Source of the DNA: Cellulophaga lytica DSM 7489
Lineage (GTDB): Bacteria > Bacteroidota > Bacteroidia > Flavobacteriales > Flavobacteriaceae
DNA: 64,000 bases
Direction: 5' to 3'
NCBI RefSeq assembly: GCF_000190595.1
Contig: NC_015167.1
Location: 3,456,501-3,520,500 of the forward strand
Position 1 is the first letter of the stretch. Each line of letters opens with the position of its first letter. A program made the translations under genes and the position numbers. Positions 43,114 through 52,020 of this stretch are shown in pieces. Under the pieces are notes generated by a model. That model was not told where the DNA came from and did not search any database. It saw nothing but the letters and a program-made list of their open reading frames with translations.

Positions 43114-43524
43114 TTAAAGGTTGTTTTCTAACAAATCTGTAAGTACTTTTACTCTGCTATTAACATCTGGAGCATTACTTACTGGGCAATGGTTTACTTC
43201 TAAAGTACCATCTGTAAAAGTATAGGCTCTTTCTGGATTGTGGTGATTATCTCTGTTTACAATTACAACTTTTTTAAGTCCTTCTTGTAATGCTTCTTTA
43301 CCCATATCATCTGTAGTAATTGCTGTAAAAGCTTGCACTAATGGCTCAAAATAAATTTGAGAATATGTATCCATATACAAATGCGTAAAACGGTCTTCAA
43401 ATAATGTTTCCCATTCTATTTCTAAAGGTACATCAAAGCCAGCTGCAGCAACAATTTGGTCTTTTAACGCAGGAAATTTTTCGTCTTGAAATGCTTTTGT
43501 AATTTTCTTTTCTTTAAGTCCCAT
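43114..43524 (-). CDS. Hypothetical protein of the same operon
   Basis: 136 residues, soluble. Basic start (MGLKEKKITKAF), PLEIEWETLFEDRFTHLYMD, VVIVNRDNHHNPERAYTF, ending LTDLLENNL. Not recognised. First gene of the four-gene minus-strand operon. Confidence 0.65.
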   Translation of the reverse strand: MGLKEKKITKAFQDEKFPALKDQIVAAAGFDVPLEIEWETLFEDRFTHLYMDTYSQIYFEPLVQAFTAITTDDMGKEALQEGLKKVVIVNRDNHHNPERAYTFTDGTLEVNHCPVSNAPDVNSRVKVLTDLLENNL

Positions 43525-43632
43525 AATAGTATGTTTTAGTGTTTATTTTAATAATCTAAGATTCTAAAATAGCACTAAAACACACCTTATTATAAACGGT
43601 TTTACAAGCGTTGTTTTTTGTTTTAAATCCGT

Positions 43633-44367
43633 TTATAAATTGGCTAAAAACTGTTTTAAATAACTTTTTTTTCTTGATGCCAATGGTATTTTCTCTCCGT
43701 CTTTTAGTAATATATTACTTAATATTATAGACTCTATATAATTAATGTTTACTAGGTGCGACTGGTGTACCCTAACAAAAATTTGATCACTTAAAATGTT
43801 CTCATAATATTTTAAATTACGTGCACTCATTATTTTTTTATCTGCAGTATAAAAAATGGTATAACTACCGTCTGACTGGCACCTAATTATATCATTTAAA
43901 GGCAAAATATGCTGCTCTTGAGTTGTTTTAATAAGTAAGTTTTTTTGCTCTTCTTTGGCCTCAAAAGCTTCAACTTTTTTTTCTAAGTTTTTTAATTTTT
44001 TATCTTGCTTATATGCAACTCTAAACCTATCTACACAAGCTGTAAGCTCATCAGAATCTATAGGTTTAAGCAAATAGTCTACAGCATCTACACGTATTGC
44101 TTGTATGGCAAAATCATCATAAGCAGTTGTAAAAATTATTTTAAAAGAAATATTTTTTAAAGCATCTAGTATAGAAAATGCATTACCACCAATTAGCTCT
44201 ATGTCCATAAAAACTAAATCTGGTGTATGCGTTTTTAAAAATTGTATGGCTTTATCAACAGAGTCTATTTTTGCTATAATTTCTATGTCTTTTTGTGTGT
44301 ATTCTAGTAATTTAGACAAGGTGTTTTGGGCATTAAACTCGTCCTCTATTATAACAACTTGTATCAT
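43633..44367 (-). CDS. LytTR-type response regulator
   Basis: 244 residues: receiver domain (about 1-120) with acidic pocket IIEDE, phosphoacceptor Asp in PDLVFMDIELIGG (about 55), TTAYDDFAIQAI and LLKPID; a coiled linker; then a LytTR DNA-binding domain (about 140-244) with IRCQSDGSYTIFYT and FVRVHQSHLVNI. It should act on genes controlled by the paired sensor kinase, whose gene overlaps it by 4 nt. Target unknown. Its stop lies within a 10-bp inverted repeat (TTATAAACGG/CCGTTTATAA). Confidence 0.92.
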   Translation of the reverse strand: MIQVVIIEDEFNAQNTLSKLLEYTQKDIEIIAKIDSVDKAIQFLKTHTPDLVFMDIELIGGNAFSILDALKNISFKIIFTTAYDDFAIQAIRVDAVDYLLKPIDSDELTACVDRFRVAYKQDKKLKNLEKKVEAFEAKEEQKNLLIKTTQEQHILPLNDIIRCQSDGSYTIFYTADKKIMSARNLKYYENILSDQIFVRVHQSHLVNINYIESIILSNILLKDGEKIPLASRKKSYLKQFLANL

Positions 44368-46208
44368 ACAATATTAATTTTAAATATAATTTTGGTTCCT
44401 ATAGCTTCATTATTTTCGCTATACAAATCTTGTATCTTAAAACTTTTTTCTTCTCCTTTTTTACGCAATTTTAATCGTTCTTTAAAAACATCTGTTGCGT
44501 GTAACTCTTTACTTTTTTTTGTTTTAGATTGATGTGATCTTCCCACGCCATTATCTTTTATCACAAAACAAAGTTTAGTATTTTCTTTGGTTATATTTAG
44601 TTCTAAAATACCACCATCTTTTTTCTCTTTTAACCCGTATTCTATAGCATTTTCTAAAAAGGGTTGTAATAGCATTGGCGGTACTTTTAAGCTTTTAACA
44701 TCACAATTTTCGGCTACATTTAAAATGTATTTAAAAGCATAATCAAAACGTAATTGTTGTGTTTCTATGTAGTTAGATATCATATTAATTTCTCGTTCCA
44801 AACTAATTTCTTCTTTACGTACATAATCAAAATTTTGGCGTATAAGCTTAGCAAATTTGGCAATATAATTTGATGATTTTACAGGGTCTTTTTCTAGAGT
44901 AATATTTTGTATTGCAGCTAGTGTATTAAAAATAAAATGTGGATTCATTTGCATTCTTAACAAGCTCTGCTCTAGTTCTGATGCCTTATTGGCCGCTTTA
45001 AGCTTGGTAATGTATAAATAAGCACCCAATAGCACTAAAAGTAATAACAAAGCAGCAACCAAACTACCATAAAGCAACCTGTTTTTAGCGCTAATTTGTT
45101 TTAAAAACAAAAGTTCTGCTTCTTTTTCTTTTGCCTTATATTTTACAGTAGAAAAGTGCAGTAAGCGTTCTGTTTCTTTAGTATGCTGTTTTATTTGTAA
45201 AGCATCCCTTTTTTCTTGATACGCCAAAGCTTCCTCTGGCTTATTAGTGCGTATTGCAATAGTTATAAGTTTATCTAAAATTTGTATTTGTTGAGGCGTA
45301 TCTTTATTCTGTTCAAAAATTTCTATTGCCTTTTTATAATATGCTTTAGCTGTAACAAAATCGTTATTTAAAAAATAGGTAAAACCAAGTCCCTTATACG
45401 GAGCTCCATTAATTACGCTAATATTTTTATTTACGCTAATTGCTGCCTGTAAAAATTTAGCTGCAGAAGCATATTGTTCTGTTTCTATATAAGTGTAACC
45501 TATATTGTTAAGCAATTTTACAATAGTTTGCGGAGATTTTATGTTTTTACCAAGTTCTAAAGCCTCCTGGTAAGCTAGTAATGCTTTGTTGTACTCTTTT
45601 TGTTTTAAATAAATACCAGCAATATTAGACTTTATAGCAATTACAGAAGTGGTATCGTTTTGGTTTGTAAAAATATTATCGGCCTTTTTTATATACTCTA
45701 AAGCCTTAGGATAATCTTTTAATGTAAAGTGTAACTGAAACAGTAAGTTATTTGCCTTAGCAAGTAGCCTTTTATCTTTTAATGAACTAGCATTTTTTAA
45801 TGCTTCCAAAGCAAATTCTTGTGCTTTTTCTAAATTATTAAAGCGTAAATTTGCGGCACTTAACGTTATTAAACTTCTGGTTGTATTGTAATTATCATTT
45901 AAATTTATAAATAAATCTTTTGCTTTTTTATGTGTATTAATAGCCTCTAAAAACAAATCGTTTACATAATAAATTTCTCCTTTTTTAAATAAAATTAAAG
46001 CGTATTGCTGCGGTGTAAGTCCTTTTAGGTTGCTTTGTAAGCTGTCTAAAATATTAATAGATTTTTCATAATTAAACTGTGAGAGACTGTCTGTAATTTT
46101 AAGAGTTTCATCAAAATCTATTTGGTTGTTTTCTGTGTTGGTACAACTAAATAAAATAAGCAATAAAACACTATAAACCAACCTATTAACAAAAAAGCAA
46201 TATTTCAT
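44364..46208 (-). CDS. LytS-type sensor kinase with TPR repeats
   Basis: 614 residues. Signal or lipobox-like N terminus (VLLLILFSCTNTENN), about seven TPR units (about 60-330: YNKALLAYQEALELGKNI, AKFLQAAISVNKNI, DFVTAKAYYKKAIEIFEQ), one membrane helix (about 375-397), then a LytS-type kinase core. The core has the His-box MNPHFIFNTLAAIQNIT (about 423) and ATP lid motifs PFLENAIEYGLKEK and VIKDNGVGRS. It senses an unknown signal, possibly by protein contact through the TPRs, and phosphorylates the LytTR regulator encoded in the 4-nt overlap. Confidence 0.9.
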   Translation of the reverse strand: MKYCFFVNRLVYSVLLLILFSCTNTENNQIDFDETLKITDSLSQFNYEKSINILDSLQSNLKGLTPQQYALILFKKGEIYYVNDLFLEAINTHKKAKDLFINLNDNYNTTRSLITLSAANLRFNNLEKAQEFALEALKNASSLKDKRLLAKANNLLFQLHFTLKDYPKALEYIKKADNIFTNQNDTTSVIAIKSNIAGIYLKQKEYNKALLAYQEALELGKNIKSPQTIVKLLNNIGYTYIETEQYASAAKFLQAAISVNKNISVINGAPYKGLGFTYFLNNDFVTAKAYYKKAIEIFEQNKDTPQQIQILDKLITIAIRTNKPEEALAYQEKRDALQIKQHTKETERLLHFSTVKYKAKEKEAELLFLKQISAKNRLLYGSLVAALLLLLVLLGAYLYITKLKAANKASELEQSLLRMQMNPHFIFNTLAAIQNITLEKDPVKSSNYIAKFAKLIRQNFDYVRKEEISLEREINMISNYIETQQLRFDYAFKYILNVAENCDVKSLKVPPMLLQPFLENAIEYGLKEKKDGGILELNITKENTKLCFVIKDNGVGRSHQSKTKKSKELHATDVFKERLKLRKKGEEKSFKIQDLYSENNEAIGTKIIFKINIV

Positions 46209-46365
46209 GTATGCAAGTACTATTCTTTAACAAACGAAACTAACATTTTTAAAGTGAAACAGAAATTTTTTTAACAACTATATGGCAAATATAAAACCGT
46301 TAGCGTCGGTTATAAAAAGCATCTATAAGTTTATAAAAATGAATGTTATTTTGGCTTTATAAAAA

Positions 46366-46824
46366 GTGAATATGGACTATACAGAAACTATTGAAAACAT
46401 AACAAAAGGTGGTGGTTTTGAAATAACACACAAAAAAGAAGTTACTAAAAAAATTACACCAAAAATTAGTATAGATGATGCTATGTTTTTAATTTATGAT
46501 TGGCCAGACGATAAGGAAGGTGCTAACACTAGTATTATAATTAACTTAAACTATTTTTTTATTTTAAATGATAAAAAGTATGAGATAAGCACTAAAAATA
46601 CTTTTTATGATTTTGGCAATAAATTTTATGACAACTTACAAAATTGGTTTTATAAAGATATGTATCCATTATTTGTAAAAAAAGCGTTAGAAGTTTCCAA
46701 AGAAAATATAGAAAAAGATTTTGGAGTTTCACTTTCCAATATTGCACCTTTTGACACACAAGAAACTAAAGCAAAAAGATTAGCAAACAAAGCAGCTAAG
46801 GGTACACTAGTAGATTATGTTTAA
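46366..46824 (+). CDS. Hypothetical protein
   Basis: 152 residues, soluble, mixed alpha/beta: FEITHKKEVTKKITPKISID, a strand pair TSIIINLNYFFILNDKKYEI, and an acidic C-terminal helix with LANKAAKGTL. No family recognised. It is transcribed divergently from the sensor kinase gene, followed by another hypothetical gene 47 nt later on the same strand. Confidence 0.65.
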   Translation: MNMDYTETIENITKGGGFEITHKKEVTKKITPKISIDDAMFLIYDWPDDKEGANTSIIINLNYFFILNDKKYEISTKNTFYDFGNKFYDNLQNWFYKDMYPLFVKKALEVSKENIEKDFGVSLSNIAPFDTQETKAKRLANKAAKGTLVDYV

Positions 46825-46871
46825 AAAATACATTTAAACAATAGGTGTAACTAGTTATTAAAATGAAATAA

Positions 46872-47672
46872 ATGAGCAATAGTTTATTAGAAAAGCAAAA
46901 TGAATTATATGGTAATTTAAATTTTGCAGCAGCAATTAAAAAAGACAATGTTGGTATTATAAAACATTTTATTGCGAGTGAAAAAGAGGCGTATGAAAAT
47001 AATTTTCAAGGACAATTTTACCCTTCATACCACTATGAAATAAGCAGAGTAATGAGTACCAAAATGTCTAAAATTGATGATGAAGATATTTATTTGGCAT
47101 TTTATTACCAACTTAAACTAGGTAACATATACAAGCCTTTAGAGAAACATTACCCTTTATTTTTAAAAGCTTTAGCTCACAATATAGATGACAATGATTT
47201 AGATAATACGTTTTTAGACGCAGATATACTGTATTTATTATTTGGTATAAAAAACAATGAAAACTCTGACTCTGTTTACGATATATTATATAATGACTAT
47301 GCTAATTTTTTACAATTTACAAAACTCTGTAATAGCTATACCACATTTCCTAATCTTAGAAAAAAACACGCTAAGTTTGCCCCTTTTTTAAATAACAAAG
47401 CATTGGTTAACCGTATAAAAAAAGGACTTCATTATTATTTTAAGAGTAGTTTTTTAACAGCTGGCTCATTAGTTTTACTGCTATTAGATACTAGTGATAG
47501 TGCTAAGGAAGTATTATACAACTTGCATAAAACAAATTTAAAAAATACAGATGTTTGGCTTTTAGGTAGCTTTTATATGGACTTTAAAAAAACAGATGCT
47601 AACAAAAAACTTTTAAAAGATTTATATGCTACTTACCCAAAAGAATGGATAGATGAATACCAAAAAAACTGA
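46872..47672 (+). CDS. Hypothetical helical protein
   Basis: 266 residues, soluble, strongly helical throughout (MSNSLLEKQNELYGNLNFAA; YLAFYYQLKLGNIYKPLEKH; FPNLRKKHAKFAPFLNNKAL). The layout resembles helical immunity-type proteins but lacks any signature I trust. It converges on the DUF3592-like gene with a 6-nt gap. Confidence 0.6.
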   Translation: MSNSLLEKQNELYGNLNFAAAIKKDNVGIIKHFIASEKEAYENNFQGQFYPSYHYEISRVMSTKMSKIDDEDIYLAFYYQLKLGNIYKPLEKHYPLFLKALAHNIDDNDLDNTFLDADILYLLFGIKNNENSDSVYDILYNDYANFLQFTKLCNSYTTFPNLRKKHAKFAPFLNNKALVNRIKKGLHYYFKSSFLTAGSLVLLLLDTSDSAKEVLYNLHKTNLKNTDVWLLGSFYMDFKKTDANKKLLKDLYATYPKEWIDEYQKN

Positions 47673-47678
47673 TTGGAG

Positions 47679-48284
47679 TTAAACTGCTTTTTTATAAAAT
47701 TTTTGCGAATTAATTTTAATGCCTTTATTTTTTTTATTGTAGATAAATGTATTGACAATATTAATAAGCAAAGACCATAAAACAAAGCCTATAAAGACCA
47801 ATAAAATAACTTTTAAAAAGTTTTCCTTAGTAACATCAGGTATTCCTAATACATTAAAATAATTACTATAAAAATTATACCCTTTAGAAATTCCTATACT
47901 AAAAAATATAAAGCCAATAAGTAAATACATATACTTAACAAAAAAATCTTTTTTGGGTAAAAAGTAATCTTTAGATGGGTTTTTAGGGTGATAGTAAACA
48001 GGTGTGATATCTCCTATTTTTACTTTAGAATTGCTTCTTCCTTTAATTCTACAACTTTTTATTTTTTCGTTTTTAAAATACTCAAAACTATAAACAGGAA
48101 CCTTTATAATACCAGAGAATCCTTCTTCATTCTCTGAACCTTTCTCAAAAGATATAGATACAACTTTTGCATTAGTTAATATACCGTTTCTTTTAATTCT
48201 TCCGTTTCTAAATAAGATGTACAGAAAACCTAAAATTAACAGCAACCCAATTACCAAAAAAATTGTACTTGCAATTATAGCCAT
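47679..48284 (-). CDS. DUF3592-like membrane protein
   Basis: 201 residues. N-terminal helix (IIASTIFLVIGLLLILGFLY), a soluble beta domain with IKVPVYSFEYFKNEKIK and VYYHPKNPSKDYFLP (the DUF3592 pattern), then two more membrane helices (about 115-135 and 165-185). Function unknown. Convergent with the preceding gene. Confidence 0.75.
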   Translation of the reverse strand: MAIIASTIFLVIGLLLILGFLYILFRNGRIKRNGILTNAKVVSISFEKGSENEEGFSGIIKVPVYSFEYFKNEKIKSCRIKGRSNSKVKIGDITPVYYHPKNPSKDYFLPKKDFFVKYMYLLIGFIFFSIGISKGYNFYSNYFNVLGIPDVTKENFLKVILLVFIGFVLWSLLINIVNTFIYNKKNKGIKINSQKFYKKAV

Positions 48285-48408
48285 ATAAAGCTCAAAAGTT
48301 ATAGTAGATAATAAATTTGATACTTAATATATGTAAAATATATCATAAAAAAAAGTGTTTTTATAGTAAATTCTCATCTAATACGCCATTTAACTGAAAT
48401 TTAAACAG

Positions 48409-49081
48409 TTAATTAACAAAAAACCATTCTATTTGTAAGTTTATCTTACTTTTTAATATTTTTTTTATTACATCTTCTAATTCAGTATAACTTACCACTT
48501 CTATTTGGCACTTTTCAGTATCTATACATAGTGTTTTATTATACTTAAATTTTTGTGATTTGGATAGTAAAACAAACTCGTTAAGTGTATTAGAATTTAT
48601 ATGCTTATTAGCTTCTTTATCCTTACTATTTTTAAGTTGTTTTTAATTTATTACTAGCCTCAACTAGCGCATAAAAATCTTTATTAATAAGTTTTGCTAT
48701 ATACTGTAGTCGTTTTTCATTTATACTTTTACCATATAAATTGTAATTATCTATATTGGCACTTATATAAGCAACATCTTTAGTTTTTAAATACTTTTTA
48801 AAGTTTTTATCATATAAACTGTGTAGCTCTTGATTGTATGCATTTACTAAATCACTAGATATTATATCTTCAATATAAGCACCATTAAAGTTTACCCAAA
48901 TTGGTGTAGAGGCTATTAACTCTATATGAATATTTATAAAATTATTAGCTTTATCCTTGGCTTTAAAATGATATTCATACGCCAAGGGAACTTGCTCAAA
49001 AGAAGTAAAATTGTAATTGTCTTGCAGAAATTTAAAATATGTTTCTACAGCATATTTAACCTCATAAAGCAAGTTGTTCAT
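48409..49081 (-). pseudogene. Hypothetical gene broken by a one-base shift in an A5 run
   Basis: The first 149 codons (49081-48632) read as a normal soluble protein ending SNKLKTT then stop. After the AAAAA run at 48644-48640, the frame one base on is open for about 75 more codons to TAA at 48409 (QLKNSKDKEANKH, KCQIEVVSYTELEDVIKKIL, then INLQIEWFFVN), with no start codon of its own. Skipping one A joins them into a protein of about 223 residues. Either a real mutation, a slippery site or a sequencing error. Family not recognised. A clean example of a homopolymer break. Confidence 0.6.
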
Positions 49082-49102
49082 ACCTTATATTTACTGAATA
49101 AA

Positions 49103-49486
49103 CTAGTTTGCTTGTGCCTTAAACTCGTTCATTTTTTTTAATACTAATGGAACAAATAGGGCAAATTTTGCATTAAAGTCTTCTTGAGATGTTGCTTTGT
49201 TCATAGTTGCAACCATTGTAGACCAAGCTTTATGCAACTCATCTTCTTTAGTTCCGTTGTTTTCTGAAAACTCTATATTTAAAGCCTTTAAAAGGCTCAT
49301 AGTGTCATTTTCTTCATAAAAGCCGGTGTCTTTTACCATAAAAAAAACGTTTTCTAATGTTGGTTCTCCTTTTAATAAGTCTGCAATAGATAAGTTTCCT
49401 TTGTTTGCTCCAACAATCTCAAAAGTATCAATCATTAGGTTTTGTACTTTTGAATTTATAGTTTCTTTTAACTGTAATGTACTCAT
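49103..49486 (-). CDS. Hypothetical helical protein
   Basis: 127 residues, helical, no signal: TINSKVQNLMIDTFEIVGAN, LLKGEPTLENVFFMVKDTGF, FALFVPLVLKKMNEFKAQ. Not recognised. It lies 21 nt before the broken gene and 23 nt after the kinase-like gene on the same strand, so it is probably in one operon. Confidence 0.65.
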   Translation of the reverse strand: MSTLQLKETINSKVQNLMIDTFEIVGANKGNLSIADLLKGEPTLENVFFMVKDTGFYEENDTMSLLKALNIEFSENNGTKEDELHKAWSTMVATMNKATSQEDFNAKFALFVPLVLKKMNEFKAQAN

Positions 49487-49509
49487 TTTTTGTTTTTATA
49501 GTTTAACCG

Positions 49510-49998
49510 TTATTCTTTAATAACAATTCCGTTTTTCATTTCATCATTGCTTGGCTTCTCAAACCAAGTTTCCATAAAGTCAAAATTTTCTTTGCTTACT
49601 TCAAATTCAAACGTATCTCCTTTTTGTGTGTTTCTTTGCATTACTCTTTTAAACCTAGTTTCTTTAGAAATATCTAAAAAATGAGTTTTTACTTTAAACC
49701 CATTTTCTTCTGCAAATTTTCTAAACTTCTCCCTATGACTATATTTAGAGAGTCCTAAATCTAAAATTGCAGCAACATTAGACTCCTGCAGTTGCTGCAC
49801 TACATTTAAAATAATATCCTCTGCCCTATTTATGCGTTCTAAAAACCACTCTAAACCATCTTCTGGTTTTTTATCTGCAAGAAACAATGTGTTGTTCCAT
49901 TTATCTATAGAAAATACAACCCCGTTTGTTTCTTTTTTTAATTTAGTTGCATAAGTAGTTTTACCAGATCCAGTATTACCAACAATTAAATGTATCAT
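49510..49998 (-). CDS. P-loop kinase-like ATPase (Zeta/AAA_33 type)
   Basis: 162 residues: Walker A GNTGSGKTTYATKL at residue 6, Asp at FSIDKWNNTLF, a helical lid, and IVLNVVQ...AAILDLGLSKYSHREKF as the Walker B region. The HFLDISKETRFKRVMQRN lid resembles shikimate- or polynucleotide-kinase-like P-loop kinases. Small molecule or RNA phosphorylation is possible. Substrate unknown; neighbours give no clue. Confidence 0.8.
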   Translation of the reverse strand: MIHLIVGNTGSGKTTYATKLKKETNGVVFSIDKWNNTLFLADKKPEDGLEWFLERINRAEDIILNVVQQLQESNVAAILDLGLSKYSHREKFRKFAEENGFKVKTHFLDISKETRFKRVMQRNTQKGDTFEFEVSKENFDFMETWFEKPSNDEMKNGIVIKE

Positions 49999-50038
49999 AA
50001 CTTTATACTTTATTTAAAAAAATAAAGAACGTAAATAA

Positions 50039-50656
50039 TTACTTATCTATAGGAATTGTACCAACAATTTGCCCTTCTTTAAGCACAAAAAGTAAATTTG
50101 ATATTGGTGCATTTCCATAACTATCATCTTCCCAAGTAGCAATATGTAGATTTACAAAAGTGCCTAATAGCGTAGCATCTGCGTGTCTAGATACAGCCAT
50201 CATACAGGTACGCCTAGGAATACTTACTAAAATTTCTTCAGCATCTAGCATTTCATGTGCTTTGCGCATATGCTTAGGTGATAATATGCGCTCACTAGAA
50301 AAATCTAAACCACTAGAAGTTAAAACTTTATTATCTAATTTTTCTAAAGCTGTAAATTCAGTTTCAAATTCTTCTAAATTTTTAAATGCTTCTTTTAATA
50401 CGGCATCCGGATCTAGTTTTTCTAAATGTTTGTGAGTTAAAAATATAAAATCATTTGGAGTATCATAACCAAAACCAATAACCACTTTTAAATCATCATC
50501 TGTACCTATAAAATTAGACTTTACAGCGCCTGCTTTAATACCTACCCAATCTCCTGGTTTAAGTATTGGGTAAATTTTATGTTCACCATTTTTTGCTTGC
50601 TCAGCTAATTTTTCTATTTCTTTAGATCTTTCATCTTCATTTAAAAAATCACTCAT
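50039..50656 (-). CDS. Hypothetical protein
   Basis: 205 residues, soluble, acidic start (MSDFLNEDERSKEIEKLAEQ), ILKPGDWVGIKAGAVKSNFI, IGFGYDTPNDFIFLTHKHLE and a C-terminal part with EILVSIPRRTCMMAVSRHA and HIATWEDDSYGNAPISNLLF. The end loosely resembles DUF1444-like sequences; I do not rely on this. It opens the minus-strand operon with the kinase-like gene 40 nt downstream. Confidence 0.6.
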   Translation of the reverse strand: MSDFLNEDERSKEIEKLAEQAKNGEHKIYPILKPGDWVGIKAGAVKSNFIGTDDDLKVVIGFGYDTPNDFIFLTHKHLEKLDPDAVLKEAFKNLEEFETEFTALEKLDNKVLTSSGLDFSSERILSPKHMRKAHEMLDAEEILVSIPRRTCMMAVSRHADATLLGTFVNLHIATWEDDSYGNAPISNLLFVLKEGQIVGTIPIDK

Positions 50657-50779
50657 TCTACTAATTTTATATTTAAACTAAGTATTAAAATAAGAAAACT
50701 ATCAGCTAAAAAAGAAAGCCTTTTATATGCGTTGCATTTTGTTTTGTATTTGAATATAAAATCAATTACTCTATAAATT

Positions 50780-51994
50780 TTAAGTGTCACACGTAACATT
50801 ATCCCACTGCGCGTTATTGTAATTTATAAGCCAGTTTAACGCATAATGACGCTCATACACTACTCCAGGGTGTACTTCTTCTATTTGTACACCATTAATT
50901 CTTGCGTCTACACAAGCCCAATCTAAACGGTAATATAAATCGTTTGCATTAAGTATTTCTGTAGTACTCCTAACTGTTGCTTGACCGTTTATAAAGTCCC
51001 AAGGATTTTTATTTTTACCAACCGGGTACTCCTCTGATGGTATATTATTTAGGTCTGCTAAAGTATTAGGAAAACCTATGTTATTTACCTTGTTTAAAGC
51101 CCAAAAAAGCACCCAAATACACTCACATTTCCAAGTTTCTTGACTTTTTTTGTCTTCAGTAGGGTCTTGTAAAAAATCCATTTCTGCTGGAGTAACCAAA
51201 CTTAATAAATTGTGTTCATTAATATATGTCAAAGCATCTGCCCCAGACATAGAATTGAATGCAACAAAGTTTGTAATAGCCAATATAGTTACACGTTCTG
51301 CTATTTCTTTTGCTGAACGAATTTCTACACTTTCTTCACTCTCTACAAATGGTAAATTCTTATTTACTTTTATATTTTTTGATGCTATAAAAGCATCATT
51401 TTGTTCTTTTCTTAATTTTTGATCCTCTGTAACATTATGCATTGGTTTATCATAATACTTAGTGTCTATATTCACTACCAGATCTTCTATTTCACAATTA
51501 CGTTCACCGTCTATAATTAAATCTAAATTTTTATCTAAAAAATGCTGACCATTAGATTTAGATATTGGTGTATCTGGCTGTACAAAAAGTACCGCGTCTA
51601 ACTCTTGTGCTAACTCTAAAATTATTTCTTTTAAGTTTTTAATACTACCCTCTTGCTGAATAGAAAACTCTGCATTTAAGGTTTGTACTTTGGCTAAAAA
51701 CAACCCTTTTACTTTGTCATTATTAGTAGGTAAAGAGTTTATATAACCATATAAACCTTTTAAATTCTCGTTTAAGGGGCAATCTTCTGTTGCGTGAATT
51801 TGATAATCTGGTTGTAAACGTTCTCTGTAATTAATAAGTAATTTACTGTCTTTACCAAACAAACCACCTTTGGTTTCTGCTACTATTATACTAGAATTTT
51901 CTGTAGTATTTACACTTACATTAGAAATGCTTTTTTTTAACACTTCTACAATTTTATCTACACCAACTTTATGCGTGTATACGGTACAAATCAT
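50780..51994 (-). CDS. Large DUF4272-family protein
   Basis: 404 residues. The last 190 residues are a DUF4272 domain: RSAKEIAERVTILAITNFVA, a Trp-rich helix WKCECIWVLFWALNKVN, and ending VVYERHYALNWLINYNNAQW, then DNVTCDT. This mirrors the smaller paralogue at 37249. The N-terminal 210 residues (YRERLQPDYQIHATEDCPLN; DAVLFVQPDTPISKSNG) are a separate beta-rich domain. Function unknown. Confidence 0.8.
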   Translation of the reverse strand: MICTVYTHKVGVDKIVEVLKKSISNVSVNTTENSSIIVAETKGGLFGKDSKLLINYRERLQPDYQIHATEDCPLNENLKGLYGYINSLPTNNDKVKGLFLAKVQTLNAEFSIQQEGSIKNLKEIILELAQELDAVLFVQPDTPISKSNGQHFLDKNLDLIIDGERNCEIEDLVVNIDTKYYDKPMHNVTEDQKLRKEQNDAFIASKNIKVNKNLPFVESEESVEIRSAKEIAERVTILAITNFVAFNSMSGADALTYINEHNLLSLVTPAEMDFLQDPTEDKKSQETWKCECIWVLFWALNKVNNIGFPNTLADLNNIPSEEYPVGKNKNPWDFINGQATVRSTTEILNANDLYYRLDWACVDARINGVQIEEVHPGVVYERHYALNWLINYNNAQWDNVTCDT

Positions 51995-52020
51995 ATGTAT
52001 TATTTATCTATTTACTCTTT

